A stretch of DNA of 64,000 bases from Aquila chrysaetos chrysaetos (lineage: Eukaryota > Chordata > Aves > Accipitriformes > Accipitridae). The position numbers and the translations under genes were made by a program. The stretch lies in assembly GCF_900496995.4 (NCBI RefSeq), contig NC_044007.1, forward strand, positions 74,438,742 through 74,502,741. Direction: 5' to 3'. Every line of letters starts with the position of its first letter. Within the stretch, counting starts at the first letter, position 1. The notes below the pieces were generated by a model. That model was given only the letters and a program-made list of their open reading frames with translations, did not search any database and was not told the DNA's origin. Shown here piece after piece: positions 39,710 to 51,375 of the stretch.

Positions 39710-40565
39710 TGTCATGGTTTGAGCCCAGCTGGTAACAAGGCACCACGCAGCTGCTCACTCACTCCTCCCTCCCTGCCACAGTGGGATGAAGAGGAGAAAA
39801 TATGAAGAAACACCCGCGGGCCGAGACAAGGGCGGGGAGGGATCACTCCCCACTCACGGTCACGGGCAAGAGACGGGCTCAAATGGGGGGAGAAACAAAA
39901 TCCATTTAACTTACTACCAAATGAATCAAAACAAGGATATTAGGAAGTAAAACCAAACCTGAGAACAGCTTCCCCCCAGCCCTCCCGGTTCTCTCCACCT
40001 CCTCCCGCCGGCGGCGCAGGGGAACAGGGGACGGGGGCTGGGCTCCGCCCGCCATACCTGCTCTCTGCCGCTCCCTTCTCCTCGGGGGGAGGAGGAGGAC
40101 TCCTCGCTCGGCCGTGGGGTCCCTCCCGCGGGAGGCAGTCCTTCACAAGCTTCTCCAGCGCAGGTCCTTCCCGCAGGGCGCACTCCTCCAGTCACAGACC
40201 GCCTCGGCGCGGGCTTTACCACACGGTCCCGGCCATCTTGGGGGGCCCCCGCTGCCCTCCGTGGGCTGGGGGACACAGCCTGCCGCCTCACCGCGGGCTG
40301 GGGGGGCATCCCCTCCTCCTTCCCTGACCTCGGCACCTGCAGAGGGGTTCCTCTCACACCCCACTCCCCTCACTGGCTGCAGGTTCCCCTTCTCAAACCT
40401 GTTCCCCACAGGTGTTACCACTCTCACTGACGGGCTCGGCCCGGGCCAGCGGCGGGTCCCACCTGGAGCCGGGGAAGCTTCTAGAAGCTCCTCACAGGAG
40501 CCACACCTGCGGCCCCTACCCCGCTACCAAACCACCACCTCACAAACCCAAAATGGACGTCCTTG
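39710..40565 (-). mobile_element. GC-rich solo LTR of an endogenous retrovirus
   Basis: The left end is TGTCATGGTTTGAGCCCAGC, the reverse complement of an LTR 3' end, followed by ...CACCACGCAGCTGCTCACTCACTCC, shared with the LTR at 52,224. The rest of its 3' half matches the relic at 22,481-22,775. From about 39,980 to 40,510 it is strongly GC- and CpG-rich, unlike everything around it. It contains GCCATCTTG (40,232-40,240), a YY1 site in the LTR sense. Open frames of 143 and 150 aa on both strands are GC-rich shadows. The right boundary is uncertain, and I found no convincing target duplication (left flank GAGGC at 39,705-39,709). No gag, pol or env region adjoins it. Confidence 0.75.
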
Positions 40566-43500
40566 AAGGGATGTTGATTACATGTCACTCACCCTATGAA
40601 AATCGAAGAAGTTTGGTGAAAGTCCATCTGGAATGTGATAGTCTTCTGTAGAATTATCAGGTTGGTGAATATCCTGCAAGCACAATTAAGTTGTATTGTG
40701 TTTTAGAATAGAAACTCAGAAATATTAATACAGTGGCACAGCTTCAGGTTCTGACTTCATTGATATTGTTGTAAATCTTGAATCATAGTATAGCTGTCAG
40801 TAGAGACTTTTATTAGTATAAGTGGGATTTGGGATACTCTATAAAAATGGATACATAATGGCACTACTCATGCTGACTGCATGGAAAATGCTTACTAGGC
40901 TTAACTTAAATATTAGCTCACAAGTCTGCACCTCTAAGGCTCTAGAATTTGGTTTAAGTATTCAGGAAAATAGTGGCAGGAACCTCACTGAGAACAACTA
41001 CGTTTCTGGCCAGAGCATATGGAATATATCAGCCAGAAAAGGGAGTGTCTAAAGGGCTCAATTGCTGAGCAGCTTCCAAAATCTGTGCTTTTGCTTTCCA
41101 CATTGCACAGTGAGCAGTAATACTACTGAGTTCATCAAAGATTTCCTGAGGAAAAAAATTGCTAATGAGAAAAGCACTGCTGGGAAAAACAAGGAAGCAA
41201 GCCAAAAAAAAAAAAAAAAAAGGATCACCTTTCCTGAGCCTCCTAGGCATCTTCTAAAGATGGGGAGGAGTGGTAAGGTAGCTAGTGACTCTTGATTTCA
41301 GATAGAAGTAGCTGCCTTTGATGGATTACATGTGTCCTCTCTGCCTCTTTTAAACTCCAGAACCAGCATTATTTGATTTTATTTTTTTTTTAATCAAGTC
41401 ACCCAGAATTCTGAATTGAACAGATTGCTTATATTACAGAAGTTTAAAGGGTTTTTTTGTGGGGGTTTTTTTGTTGATGTTGTTGTTGTTACCAAACAAA
41501 ATCATCTTTTTCTCAATTTGTAATGCAATGAGCAGAACTCCCAAGCCAACTTAAGCCAACATTTTCTTTTCTACTGACCTCCAAGGTTTTCCCTCTCAGC
41601 CTTGGCTCAGGGTAACACTTGCAGGCTTCTTGCTTATGTCAGAGGCATAATTCATCCGTGCTTTAGTTTTCCATAAGCATGCATACACACAGTAACAATA
41701 AATCAGGACTCTGAATTAAAATTCCTGGACAATTTCTATGACTACCTCCTAACTCTAGGTCTTGAATGATGTTGCATGTGCCTTGTATTTTTTAGGATGC
41801 CTCTTTTTATCTGTCTATAAATTAAGAAGTTGCTTCAGTTTCTCCCTGCATGAAAAAAACAGCACTTATGAACATTTAGCTCCATTAGGGTTTCTCTCAA
41901 CTCACATATCATCCATAGTTTTGAAAATTTGGACACAACTTCATTTTGCCCTTAGTCTAGCGATGTTTCAACTATCAGTTTTGTTTTGTCATGCAAGAAT
42001 CTGTGCTGCATAAAGGAAGATTGTTTTGGCATTGTTATGACCTAGAAGTATATTTATTAGCCTTGTTAGCTGACTGTTTTTTATATAGATGCCCTGAGAT
42101 ACTATCCCTTTTCATAACTGTTGAAATAAAAAATAAAAATTTTGGACAGTTGGAAATGAGAGACCCTTAAAATTCCCCAACTGCATGACCTGCAGCAGCT
42201 ATTCACAGTGTCACCAATAATATTGCTAAGGATTGCAAAATACAATTCCCAAAATGAAATGCTGAGCACTCTGTGTCCCCTAAGATGAACTCGCACAACT
42301 ATGACAGATGTTCACCAGCTGGAGGACATGGTTTTGACATGTATCTGTTGAAAGAAATAAGAATGTAAAGTTTTTTCCTAGTGTGATATTAATGAGCATG
42401 GAGAGCTGAAACAGTTTGCAGAGAAACATTAAAATTCTGCATCTCATAGTTTGTTTTAATTGTAAATCTTTTTCAGATTCAAGGTCATTAAAAGTGATCA
42501 TTCAGACATTAATATTTTACAGTACAATAATACGTACAATTAAAATACAGTCCTTTTATTTGTTCAGAGACTTTAGGAGGGCTAAGAATAGTTCTGTTTG
42601 ATGCTATGTAGTGTTTAAGGAAATGAAATAACAATTATGTTAAAAATAATAGTAATAAAAGCAATAAGCCTTAGTGTCTTGTGGCAAATATCATCAGTCA
42701 AGTAGGTGAAAGAGTAGCACAGAACTCTTTGGACACAGAAAAAGTACATATGAAATAAACCCAGATTTGGAGTCTGGAGTTATTTGACCCAAAGTCTTAA
42801 GTCCATTAATAAAAATTTCCCTTTGATTACTAGTGGAGACAGGCTTTTCAGCACCCCTTTTGCTTTTGTAAAATGTCTCTTGGCTCTACAAGTCCTTTAC
42901 AGCAGGACGATTCTGTACAACTCTGCAATGAAAGCTGCTATGCCAAATGGAAGTACCTACCTTCTGAGGAGAAACCCAAAATCTTGAAAAGCAGTTTTTT
43001 CCTGCAAGTTCAGTGATACTTCAGAAACAACTTGCATTGTTCAGCTGGTTGCTTCAATTGAACAAATGAATCTTGCTCACAGTTTGGCCATGACTAATAG
43101 ATACATCATTCTCTAAATGTTGTGTATGTATGAATTTCCCAAACTGTGTTATTCTGACTAGTTTATGAACTCGGTATATTTTGTAGCCAGCATTAATTTT
43201 CTGTTATACAAAATCAGTATAATAAATTGAGAAGCCCAGAGCCAAGTTCTGGTGCCCTTTTGAGCCTTGTTATATGATAGAATATAATTTAATTCAGCAT
43301 TTAAATGGGCGACTGTTCTTAAGATGCCATAGCTGACTGTATAAAGACACTAGAAGAGCAGCAAGATAATGTGTGTCTGTAAACTTGTAAGGTGGACTGC
43401 TTTAAATTAAGCCTCTACTACTGAAGTTTAAGCTAGCATGTTTTTTCTTTGCAAGTGTATCCACAAAGATAGCTAAGGTGCCTTAAATTTTAAATAATAA

Positions 43501-44451
43501 CTTACTATGCTGCTCTAGCTTGACTGCGTTTCATCATATGCTAATAACCTTTTTCATACTGAAAGCCACAAGTGTCGATGTTATTTATTACTGAAGTGGA
43601 AGTGCTTGCCACAAACCCCAATATGAAGGGGCCAAGCTCCCTGTATTCTGCCCTGAGTTCAGGAGAAAATTCCATTCCTCAAGCTTTGCCTTCTTATGGC
43701 TTTTTTTTCTTGGCACTTTTTGCATGAATGGATTCAGGGAATTTTATCTTTACCAACTGGTCACTTCAGTGAAAGTTAGGTACTAATTTACAGCTAGACT
43801 CGTCTAGTATATTTGTGCTAAAGAATAGATGAAAGGCACTACCTTTAGTGTACTACTGGTGTAAAGATATGCAACATGATTATGTTTAGTGCACAATATT
43901 TTGTTCTCATTTATGATTTTATCACCTTACAAACTCTTTCTTGTGTTTCATAAATTAAGGGTGAATATAATGCATTGTAATGACTGCAGAAGGCAAAAGA
44001 TACTTCCTTTGTATTCCTTACATGTCATTGCATCTGCCTTCTGATTGTTCAACAAGCTATCTTGATGAATAACTCTGAGGAAAAGATAAAAGTGCTCTGT
44101 GAACACTGGGAGATGATGGCTGTACTAAGCCCCTGTCATTTCAATGCCAGCCTATCTACCTCACTTGGATAGCCCTCTGGGATTCCAAATAAACCAACAG
44201 AAATTTAGTCCAGACTATGGTTTTATCTTTCAAAACTGTCTACACTAAAAATGTGCTAAACTCACTTTTCTAAATGATATTTGAAAGAGTTAATTACTCT
44301 AATCCCTAGAAATGTCTTTTCTGTCAAGATTGGTTGTTAAATGCAATGTTTTCATTTTGCCTTACTTGCTATGCTAAAAATGTAACACATAAAACCTGGA
44401 ATGAATTCTGAAACGTGAATCTGATTTACATTTTACTATTCAGAGAATCAT
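40566..44451. other. Unique AT-rich sequence, no gene recognised
   Basis: No exon or named repeat recognised. An A18 tract lies at 41,204-41,221 and a T/G-rich stretch at 41,450-41,490. Frames are below 85 aa. Confidence 0.55.
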
Positions 44452-45395
44452 AATGTAAGTTCTGCCCTGGGTCAGAGCAAAGATTCATTTGGACTGATAC
44501 GTTGTCTCTGGCAGTGTCTTCTGGTAGGTGTAGATGTATCCCCGGTGCACATGCATCCCTCGGTACCCTTTTGAAGGTCCTGGCAAGCAGTGCTTTAAGC
44601 TGGAGGTTCCCTGAGTTCCTGTACTTTACACTCCCGGTGGATCTGTCCTTGGGTGTTTGATTAATGTCTTCTGAATCTATTTATAGAGTTGGTCCTTACT
44701 ATTTCCTGCAGGAATGGGTTTCTCTGTTAAAAGGTGTTGCATGCTGCATCAGTGCTCTACTGATTTATTCAAAGGTATGCAGATATGTTCTGTTTGATCA
44801 CCACCCCTTTATTCAGGTAGTAATACCTGACTTTTCTGGGGACGTGAAGTGGCGCTGCTGATTAAACTGGCATTTCAAGGAATTTGTGACAGTCACCCTG
44901 TGATCTCTTTCCTGAGTGGCAGTAGTTTAGCTCTCCTTACTGCATATGTATGGTTAGTGCTTTTTTTTTTTTTTTCCCCCACATGTTTCCCTGTACAAAA
45001 AATGAGTTTTATTTTATCGCCTAGTCATTCTGTAACGTTAGATGTTCTGCATTACCTCTGGGTGAAATTTGGTTTTGAATGTCTTGAACTATTTTATATC
45101 AGCTGCAAATTTTGTCACCTTTTCTAGATTATGAATTTTTTTGAACGCAGTGGGTGTTGACATGGATAATTGTGAACAATCCTGGTAACCGCCGTCCACT
45201 GTGGAAGCCAATTGTTTATTCCAACCATTTGTTTCCTATCTTTTGACCAATTTTTAATCTGTGAAGCATGCCTTTGCATTATGTCACAACTAACTTCCTT
45301 TAACAGTTTCTGGTGAGGGATTTCACCAAAACCATTTTGGAATTACTACGTGATTAATTTTGCTCTTTCCCATCATGCTTTGCAATTTATTTAAA
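44452..45395 (-). mobile_element. Old CR1-type LINE, minus strand, degraded
   Basis: The left end (44,452-44,540) reads as the reversed 3' tail of an old CR1: GAATCATAA, then CTGCCCTGGGTCAGAGCAAAGATTCAT, then GTCTCTGGCAGTG. Farther right, 45,060-45,390 matches the reversed reverse-transcriptase region of the same LINE group. Landmarks are GCTGCAAATTTTGTCACCTTTTCTAGATTATGA, CCTATCTTTTGACCAATTTTTAATC and CTGGTGAGGGATTTCACCAAA. The middle part (about 44,580-45,000) is less clear and contains T15-C5 at 44,961-44,980. No frame survives. Divergence is high, so this is among the oldest insertions in the window. Confidence 0.65.
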
Positions 45396-45724
45396 GGAAC
45401 TCTGATGGACTAATGAGACACGCATGCACTTTATTTAAAAAAAACAGCAAACTCGATTCTTTCCTATTATATTACATTTATCCTTAAGTGTGTTAATTTC
45501 ATTCTATATTATATTTTTACAATATGTTATAAGCATATATACACATACGTATATGTATATGTATTTTAATAATAATGTTATGGTAGGGAGGTGAGAATTC
45601 CTGATCCCAGCTTCCTTCAAAGGTTGCTTCCAAAGCCTGCTTTTAAAATACGGCTGTCGTGTCTGTCACCTTTTGTTCATCTGGCATTGGATGCACATTA
45701 TGGAACAGTTAGTATACACCATGT
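45396..45724. other. AT-rich spacer with TA/TG-rich stretch
   Basis: No gene. The stretch 45,525-45,570 is dominated by ATATAC/GTATAT dinucleotides. The sequence between this and the CR1 start at about 45,725 is not identified. Confidence 0.5.
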
Positions 45725-46444
45725 CCCAGCGAGAGGGTCAGTATCTGGGAACCGCAGGCTGGTCAGCCTTGTCTCAATTCTTGGGAAGGCTGTGGAGCTA
45801 ATCCTTCTGGAACTTAAATGACAAAAGGCAACTCGAAACAGCTAGCACAGATTTATTAAGGATAAACTGGTATCTGACCAATGTGATAACTTTCTATAAT
45901 GAGGCAACTGGCTCTGTAAATGAGGGGGGAGGAAAGGATGTTGCTTACTTTGACTTCAGCAAGGCCTTTGGCATGGTTTCCCATAGTATCTTGTTGCAAG
46001 TTGGTGAGATATGGACTGGAAAGTTAGGCTATGAACTGTGTGGAAAAAAAATAGCTGATCAACTGGTCTCAAAGGCATTATCAGCGGCATCAAGTCCAGC
46101 CAGTGGCTGATTATTAGTGGTGTCCCTCATGTGTCAATATGGAGCCACTACTGGTTAATGTCCTGCAGCCTGGGAAAAAGTGGGCTTGGGGGAGCCGGGG
46201 AAGGAGTCAGACTCTGCTCCAAGGTACGCAGGGTGAGAGATGGCAAACACAAGTTGCAACCTGGGAAAAGCCGACCGAGTGTTAGGAAATGAAATTTCAA
46301 AGTGAGGGTGGTCTAACACTTGAACAGGTTGCCCAGCGAGGCTCTGGAGTGGTCACCCTGCTCTGAGCTGTCCTGGCTTTGAGCAAGGTTTTGGACTGGA
46401 AGGTCTCCAGAGGCCTCTTCCAAAGTAAATTCTGCTATGATTCT
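45725..46444 (+). mobile_element. CR1 LINE, plus strand, internally deleted
   Basis: The element begins inside the reverse-transcriptase gene (GGGAACCGCAGGCTGGTCAGCCT at about 45,748). A frame at 45,883-46,110 reads YFDFSKAFGMVSHSIL at about residues 22-37. This is RT motif A of CR1, whose first catalytic Asp is kept while the usual AFD is AFG. After a segment matching SGVPQGS...LFN (about 46,108-46,165) the sequence jumps to the 3' UTR. There follow AGTCAGACTCTGCTCC, ACACAAGTTGCAACCTGGGAAA, GAACAGGTTGCCCAG and a terminal CTATGATTCT at 46,434-46,443. About a kilobase of RT C-terminal sequence is therefore missing. The frame is broken by stops and cannot encode a working enzyme. Confidence 0.85.
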
Positions 46445-49400
46445 CCACCTCCATGAAGGGAAGTTGTGGTGTGGGAGCTTCCCTGCGTTCTTTTGTAGCA
46501 AATTTCTGTACAAATAGCATATTCAGCTCTCTGTTTTGGCTTTATCTTCTTTGCACTCTCCTTTCGGTTTCCAACATGTTCACTGACTCTGTGGCAGAAT
46601 TTCGCTTTCCAATGTTACCCTGAAAATGTTTGTATCTCTGAGAAGTTACTTCGCAAAATGTTTGTGACTTTCTTTATTGCCTTTTCACATTTCAGCTTAA
46701 TGAAGTCTGCAGTTTTTTTAGAAATTTTCTATATTCTCACACGAGTTCTGCTTTCAGAAAGCTTTTTCAACTATTTTCTTCTATTTTTTAACTAGTGTAG
46801 ATTTTTGAGACGCAGAAGGTTTTTTTACAGATGACCTACATTTATTCTGAGCATCCTATACAGGTTTTCCAAACAGTCTTCATATCACCAGAAAGTGTTA
46901 TTTTTTATTAGTGTTTTCATTCTCCTGGGTTTGTTGGTTTTGTTAAACATTGTTGCTAAATAATGGCCAAATAGAGCCCTCTTCATGGGGGAGGAGAGAG
47001 GGGAGATTTTATACTGAAGTTGAATCCAAATACAGTATGGTCTTGTTGGTAGTTGCCTCTTAAACTAGATTTTAGGCCTAATCCAAGATGCAGAAATGTA
47101 TTTTTTTCAGTGCACTGGGGGCGGGGGTGAGGAGGAGGAGGGGAGAGCATGGAGAGAAGGAGAGAGGTCAGGCGTCTTTGAAAATTTATTTTTAATGAAG
47201 CAATCCTGTCTGATCTCTAAAAATGTACGCTTTGCATCCATCACCTAATGTGTCATTTACTTAGTTTACACAGAGATACCTGAAGCTTTCTCCTGGTACT
47301 GTTTATTGCCCTTCTAATGTCTCTTAAGTTTTCATAGTTTTTTCCTTCAGTCATGGAAGAGTGGTCACCCTTACGTGATATTGGGTTTAATTGAGGTGCA
47401 AAGTCAACTTTTCATTTCATTGTCCTTGCAATGTTTGCTTTTCTCATAGACTAATTCAGAGCCATGGTGTTTTATGTTTTACACAACTTAATTCCAGACT
47501 TTAATGAATTACCACTGTGGAAAACAGAATTGTATGGACTCCTGCAATTCACTTTAACATACAGTTTCATTATGAGATCAAGCACACAGCCAGTGTGCTT
47601 TGGATAGCTTTGGATTTCAGAAAGCAAAGTAGGAAATGGTGCCTTAATACTTTTCAGTAAGATCCCTATTTAATTTACTCTTCTAATGACTGACCGTGGT
47701 TTGTCTTAGCTGGCATCAGTTAAAAGGTGCCAAAACCAGGTGAAACAATGACAGCATTTCCGCATTAATTGCCTGGTATTAAACCTATACTTATGCAATT
47801 ACTGTGTTTTCATTCTTATGTGCAACTTTTTTATGCCTAAACTCAGAAATCTGGTAATGAATTCAGTTAATGTAGAACACAAAATGAGGAGAACAATTCT
47901 ACCATCATAAATCTGAAATTTAAGTTTCTGCTGCATTTTCAAGATGCCACATTTCTAAGCTGAACAGAATATATCATAAATATGTACAAGCTCTCTTTCT
48001 CTAAATTATTCTAAGTACTTGAAATTCTTTAGTGCTAAAGTGGATACAGGGGAAAGGTCCTGAAGGATCAGTGATTCATTGGCAGTGAAAAACATAAGAG
48101 GGTTAAAAAATGTACATGTGCTTATGTTAACTAAGTCTTGGACATAAAGATAAGCTTTGATGTATTTTACTGAATTTGCATTTAATTCTCTGTGTTGTGG
48201 AAAACCCTTCATTTCCAAAGAAATATTCTTTATAGAGCAGGAGTGAGTGACCTGTGGGAGAGGGGAAGTAAAAATTGAAGGGAAGAGACAGCCTGCCCTG
48301 CTCTCAGACTTCTTAGCCAGTCCTTCATAAGTGACTAATGATTTGAGGGCAACTTGGTAATTTTAAGGAGGATCATTGCCCAGTATTACTAGAAACCATA
48401 CACAGGCTGTTGCATGTTCGTGACCAAACTTACCAGCCACTCTAAGCAAACCACGTCAAAGTATTTCCTGCAGATTAGGTGTAGACTAGGCTAGAGAAAC
48501 AGGAAAGACCTTCAATGCACACAACTGCATCACAGTTCAGATGTTGCCCAAACTGCCCATCCTATGATAGTGCAGCAGATCTGTGAACTCCTGTGGAGCT
48601 GGGTGGCTGTATCATTTCAGACAAGGTAAGAGACTGGAAGTGCATTACTGCAGAGCACTCACCAGGCGTGGACAGTGCCTCTTCCCTCCTACCTCCACTA
48701 GGACTTCCCTGAAGGACCAGCCTGCTCCGTAACAAGGGCATAGCCACACAGGGTAAGGATAAAGACACGCCTTCCTGAATGCTGTGCCTTGCCTTAGTTT
48801 CAGAAGATTTGTGACAGTTTAACTGAGATCTGACCTGAAATATTTTAGAAATGAAGACTTAATATGCAAAGAAGTTCTAGTGACCTCCCAACTGGGACTT
48901 GCTGACAGGGTGAATATGATACTGTCCAGTGTGGCGCATAGTTTGCACTTATGCGATGCAATAATGTCCACAACATCCCTCTTGTTGAGACTATGACTAT
49001 ATTTGACTCTGTTCACCTTCAGCAGACCCACAGTTTCCACAGACGAGGCAAAAAATAAAATTTTTTAAAAGTTCACTTTTAAGTACCAACTAGTTTCTCT
49101 AATAAGACAATTTCAAACTGGAGAGCCTGATTTTTCCCTCATTACTCCAATCTCACTCTGGGGTAGACTTTTTGAGTTCTGAAGAGCTATTATTGATTCA
49201 CATACCAGTATATATGAAGAAAAGCTAGGCCCAGAGATTGTTCTTTGCCAATGTCAGGTAACATTTGAGCACTGCCACCAACTAATAATATGTGCTCACA
49301 AAAAGGTTCAGGCTGCTGGGATAATAGATAATTACAGCCACAATTGTCCAAGCAGAGAAATATCCAAATCTCCTGTAGGAAACTGTGAATACGTTGGGAC

Positions 49401-49908
49401 CCATGAGTACAAAATTAACTGCCTTGCTTCAATAAATACGGAAAGAAAACTTTTTAGAAGTTTAGTATGTCATTAGCGTGGGATCTATTGAAGGATTTTT
49501 TCCTTCTGCTTTCTCCAAAGCACACCTATTTAAGACTCAGAACAATCCAGGGGACTGCTGCCGCAGTGTATGGGTAGAGTTCAAAATGCAAAAGCTCTCT
49601 TAATTTCACAATGGAAGTGGAAAATAGAATTTCTGATGATTTTTCAATCATGACATTTTCTTTAGGACAATGTATAAAGGTGAAAATATTACTTCAGCAG
49701 CTTTCCTTTTTTTAGTTTTTAAATAGCCATGAAAAGGAATAATGATGGCTTCTACTTTCAAGGTGAATTGCTTATAATCTTTTTGTTTTGTATTGTAGCT
49801 TAGCTAGATCTGTTCATTATTTTAGTCTTCCTCAGGGTTCCTGAACTGATGTTTAATGTCATCAAAAGAACAGCAAAAAGAGGGACAAAAATGCAAAAAG
49901 GAGGTACA
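46445..49908. other. Unique AT-rich sequence, no gene recognised
   Basis: No exon or named repeat recognised. A GGGGGCGGGGGTGAGGAGGAGGAGG-like purine-rich tract lies at about 47,117-47,162. Frames are at most 73 aa. Confidence 0.55.
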
Positions 49909-49988
49909 GAATCATAGAACATCCTGAGTCAGAAGGGACTTACAAGGTGAGCGATTGCCCTGCTCGTGTGACTGATGGTGCGGAGTCC

Positions 49989-50219
49989 ATGGATGTGGAT
50001 CCACCAGGGAACAGTGAGGGGCCCAGTTGTGTCAATCTGCCAAGGAATGGTATGGGGCCCAGGCATGTCAGCCCATCAAAGACTGGTATGGAGTCTGTGC
50101 ATGGCGAGGGGCCCATGGGTGTCAATCTGCCACAGAATGACGTGGAGCCCATGGGGGCGGATCCACCTCAAGATGAGGAAGAACTTATGGAAGTGGATCC
50201 ACCTGATGATCTGGCATGA
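49989..50219 (+). repeat. Degenerate 36-bp (12-codon) tandem repeats, open on the plus strand
   Basis: From the ATG at 49,989 the plus frame is open for 76 codons and reads as about six units of 12 residues. These are MDVDPPGNSEGP, SCVNLPRNGMGP, RHVSPSKTGMES, a short unit, MGVNLPQNDVEP, MGADPPQDEEEL and MEVDPPDD. The consensus is M-x-V-D/N-x-P-x4-E/G-P. The DNA also repeats (ATGGGGCCC, GTCAATCTGCCA and GATCCACC recur). Beyond the TGA at 50,217-50,219 and a nearby TAG, the same frame reopens (ATG 50,259, stop about 50,453). That part contains MDVLQAHLQHLLAVNSSSDD and ends right at the CR1 junction. This looks like a piece of a host coding sequence or a minisatellite captured within the CR1. 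I do not recognise the source protein. Confidence 0.55.
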
Positions 50220-51101
50220 GCCTAGCATGCCTGGGCTCCCTTCCATGAGATCACACCAATGGCTGTCAGAGGAGTGCCCGGCCAGCTCCCCACTGGCAGC
50301 CCAGCCTCCGCACCCAACATTAGCTGGGACAGGACAAATGCCATGGATGTCCTGCAGGCTCACCTGCAGCATCTCCTGGCAGTAAACAGTTCTTCTGATG
50401 ATTGTCAAGAATTGCATGGTCCCTTCTTTCCCACCCCTCCCCACCCTGTGTGAAGGTCGGTTAGCTACGCTGTACTTAATGCACCCCAGGATGTGGTTGG
50501 CCATTTTGAATGCCAGGGCACATTGTTGAGTCATATTGAGCTTACCGTCAACCTCCAGATTCCTTTCTGCAGGGCTGCACTCCGGCTTCTTGTCTTCAGT
50601 CTATATGTACACCCAGGATTACACTCTCTCAGATGCAGAACCTGGCATTTGCTCTTGTTAAATTTCATACGGTTGGTGATTGCCCACTTTATTAGCTTTT
50701 CCCTTAATCCTTACCCAGAAGCTCTCAACCACGTCATCCCCAGCTGCTAGTGCTGTACAGTCCAACTCCTCCTTTATGTACAACGCTAGCTCTCCACCTC
50801 ATCTGCCATGCCTACCTTTCCTGAAGAGCCTATAATGATCCATCATAGTACTCCACTCACAGGAGTCTTCCCACCAAATCTCACTTATGCCAATGATGTT
50901 GTAGCTCTGGGACTGAGCCAAAGTTTCTAGTTCCTCTTGGTTATTCCTCGTACTGTGTGCATTAGTGTACAAGCATTTCAAATGTGCTCCAGTGTGCTCA
51001 GTACATTGTGGAGCAGAGTGAAGGCCCACACTACACACTGTCCCTCAAACATTGTCATGCCATCCCATAGTTTATCACTAGTAAGCCTGAATTTATCCCT
51101 T

Positions 51102-51112
51102 CCCCCCCCCCC
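51102..51112. repeat. C11 tract within CR1 5' region
   Basis: Eleven C interrupt the CR1-derived sequence, a slippage expansion of a C-rich spot in the element. Confidence 0.9.
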
Positions 51113-51375
51113 TTCAAACCTAGTTTAAAGTTCTTTCAAACAGCCCTGCTAACTTGGGAGCAAAAATACTTTTCCTCCATTGAGAAAGGTGAATCCCATC
51201 AGGCCCCAGCAGACCTGGTGTCGCATAGACCATCTGATGATTGAAAAGCCTAAAATTCTGCTGGTGGCACCAGCCTCGGAGCCAGGTATTGGTAAGCTGG
51301 GTCCACCTGTTTCTTCTGATGTCACTACCTACAACCGCCAGGAGAGAGGAGAATACTGGTACTAGTACCCTAGTG

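Larger units (their letters stand above)
49909..51375 (-). mobile_element. Rearranged CR1 LINE, minus strand
   Basis: Read on the minus strand from 51,375 down, four parts follow. (1) 51,375-51,040 is the CR1 5' region before ORF2, with long stretches near 51,061-51,120 and 51,180-51,300 that I recognise from avian CR1. (2) 51,040-50,705 encodes the endonuclease N-terminus, for example LKCLYTNAHSTRNNQEELE and IIGISEIWWEDSCEW, then a GGVGLY-like segment. (3) At about 50,700 this abuts the far C-terminal part of ORF2 (MKFNKSKCQVLHLR, then ALAFKMANHILGCIKYSVANR near 50,530-50,450), so most of the RT is deleted. (4) 49,950-49,909 is the CR1 3' tail (ACAGAATCATAGAACATCC...AAGGGAC on plus). Between parts 3 and 4 lies a foreign tract described separately. 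The element is dead. Confidence 0.8.

Noticed and set aside
39926..40566. GC-rich frames of 143 and 150 codons on opposite strands
   Set aside because: Both lie inside the GC-rich LTR, where stop codons are rare by composition. Not proteins of host or virus.
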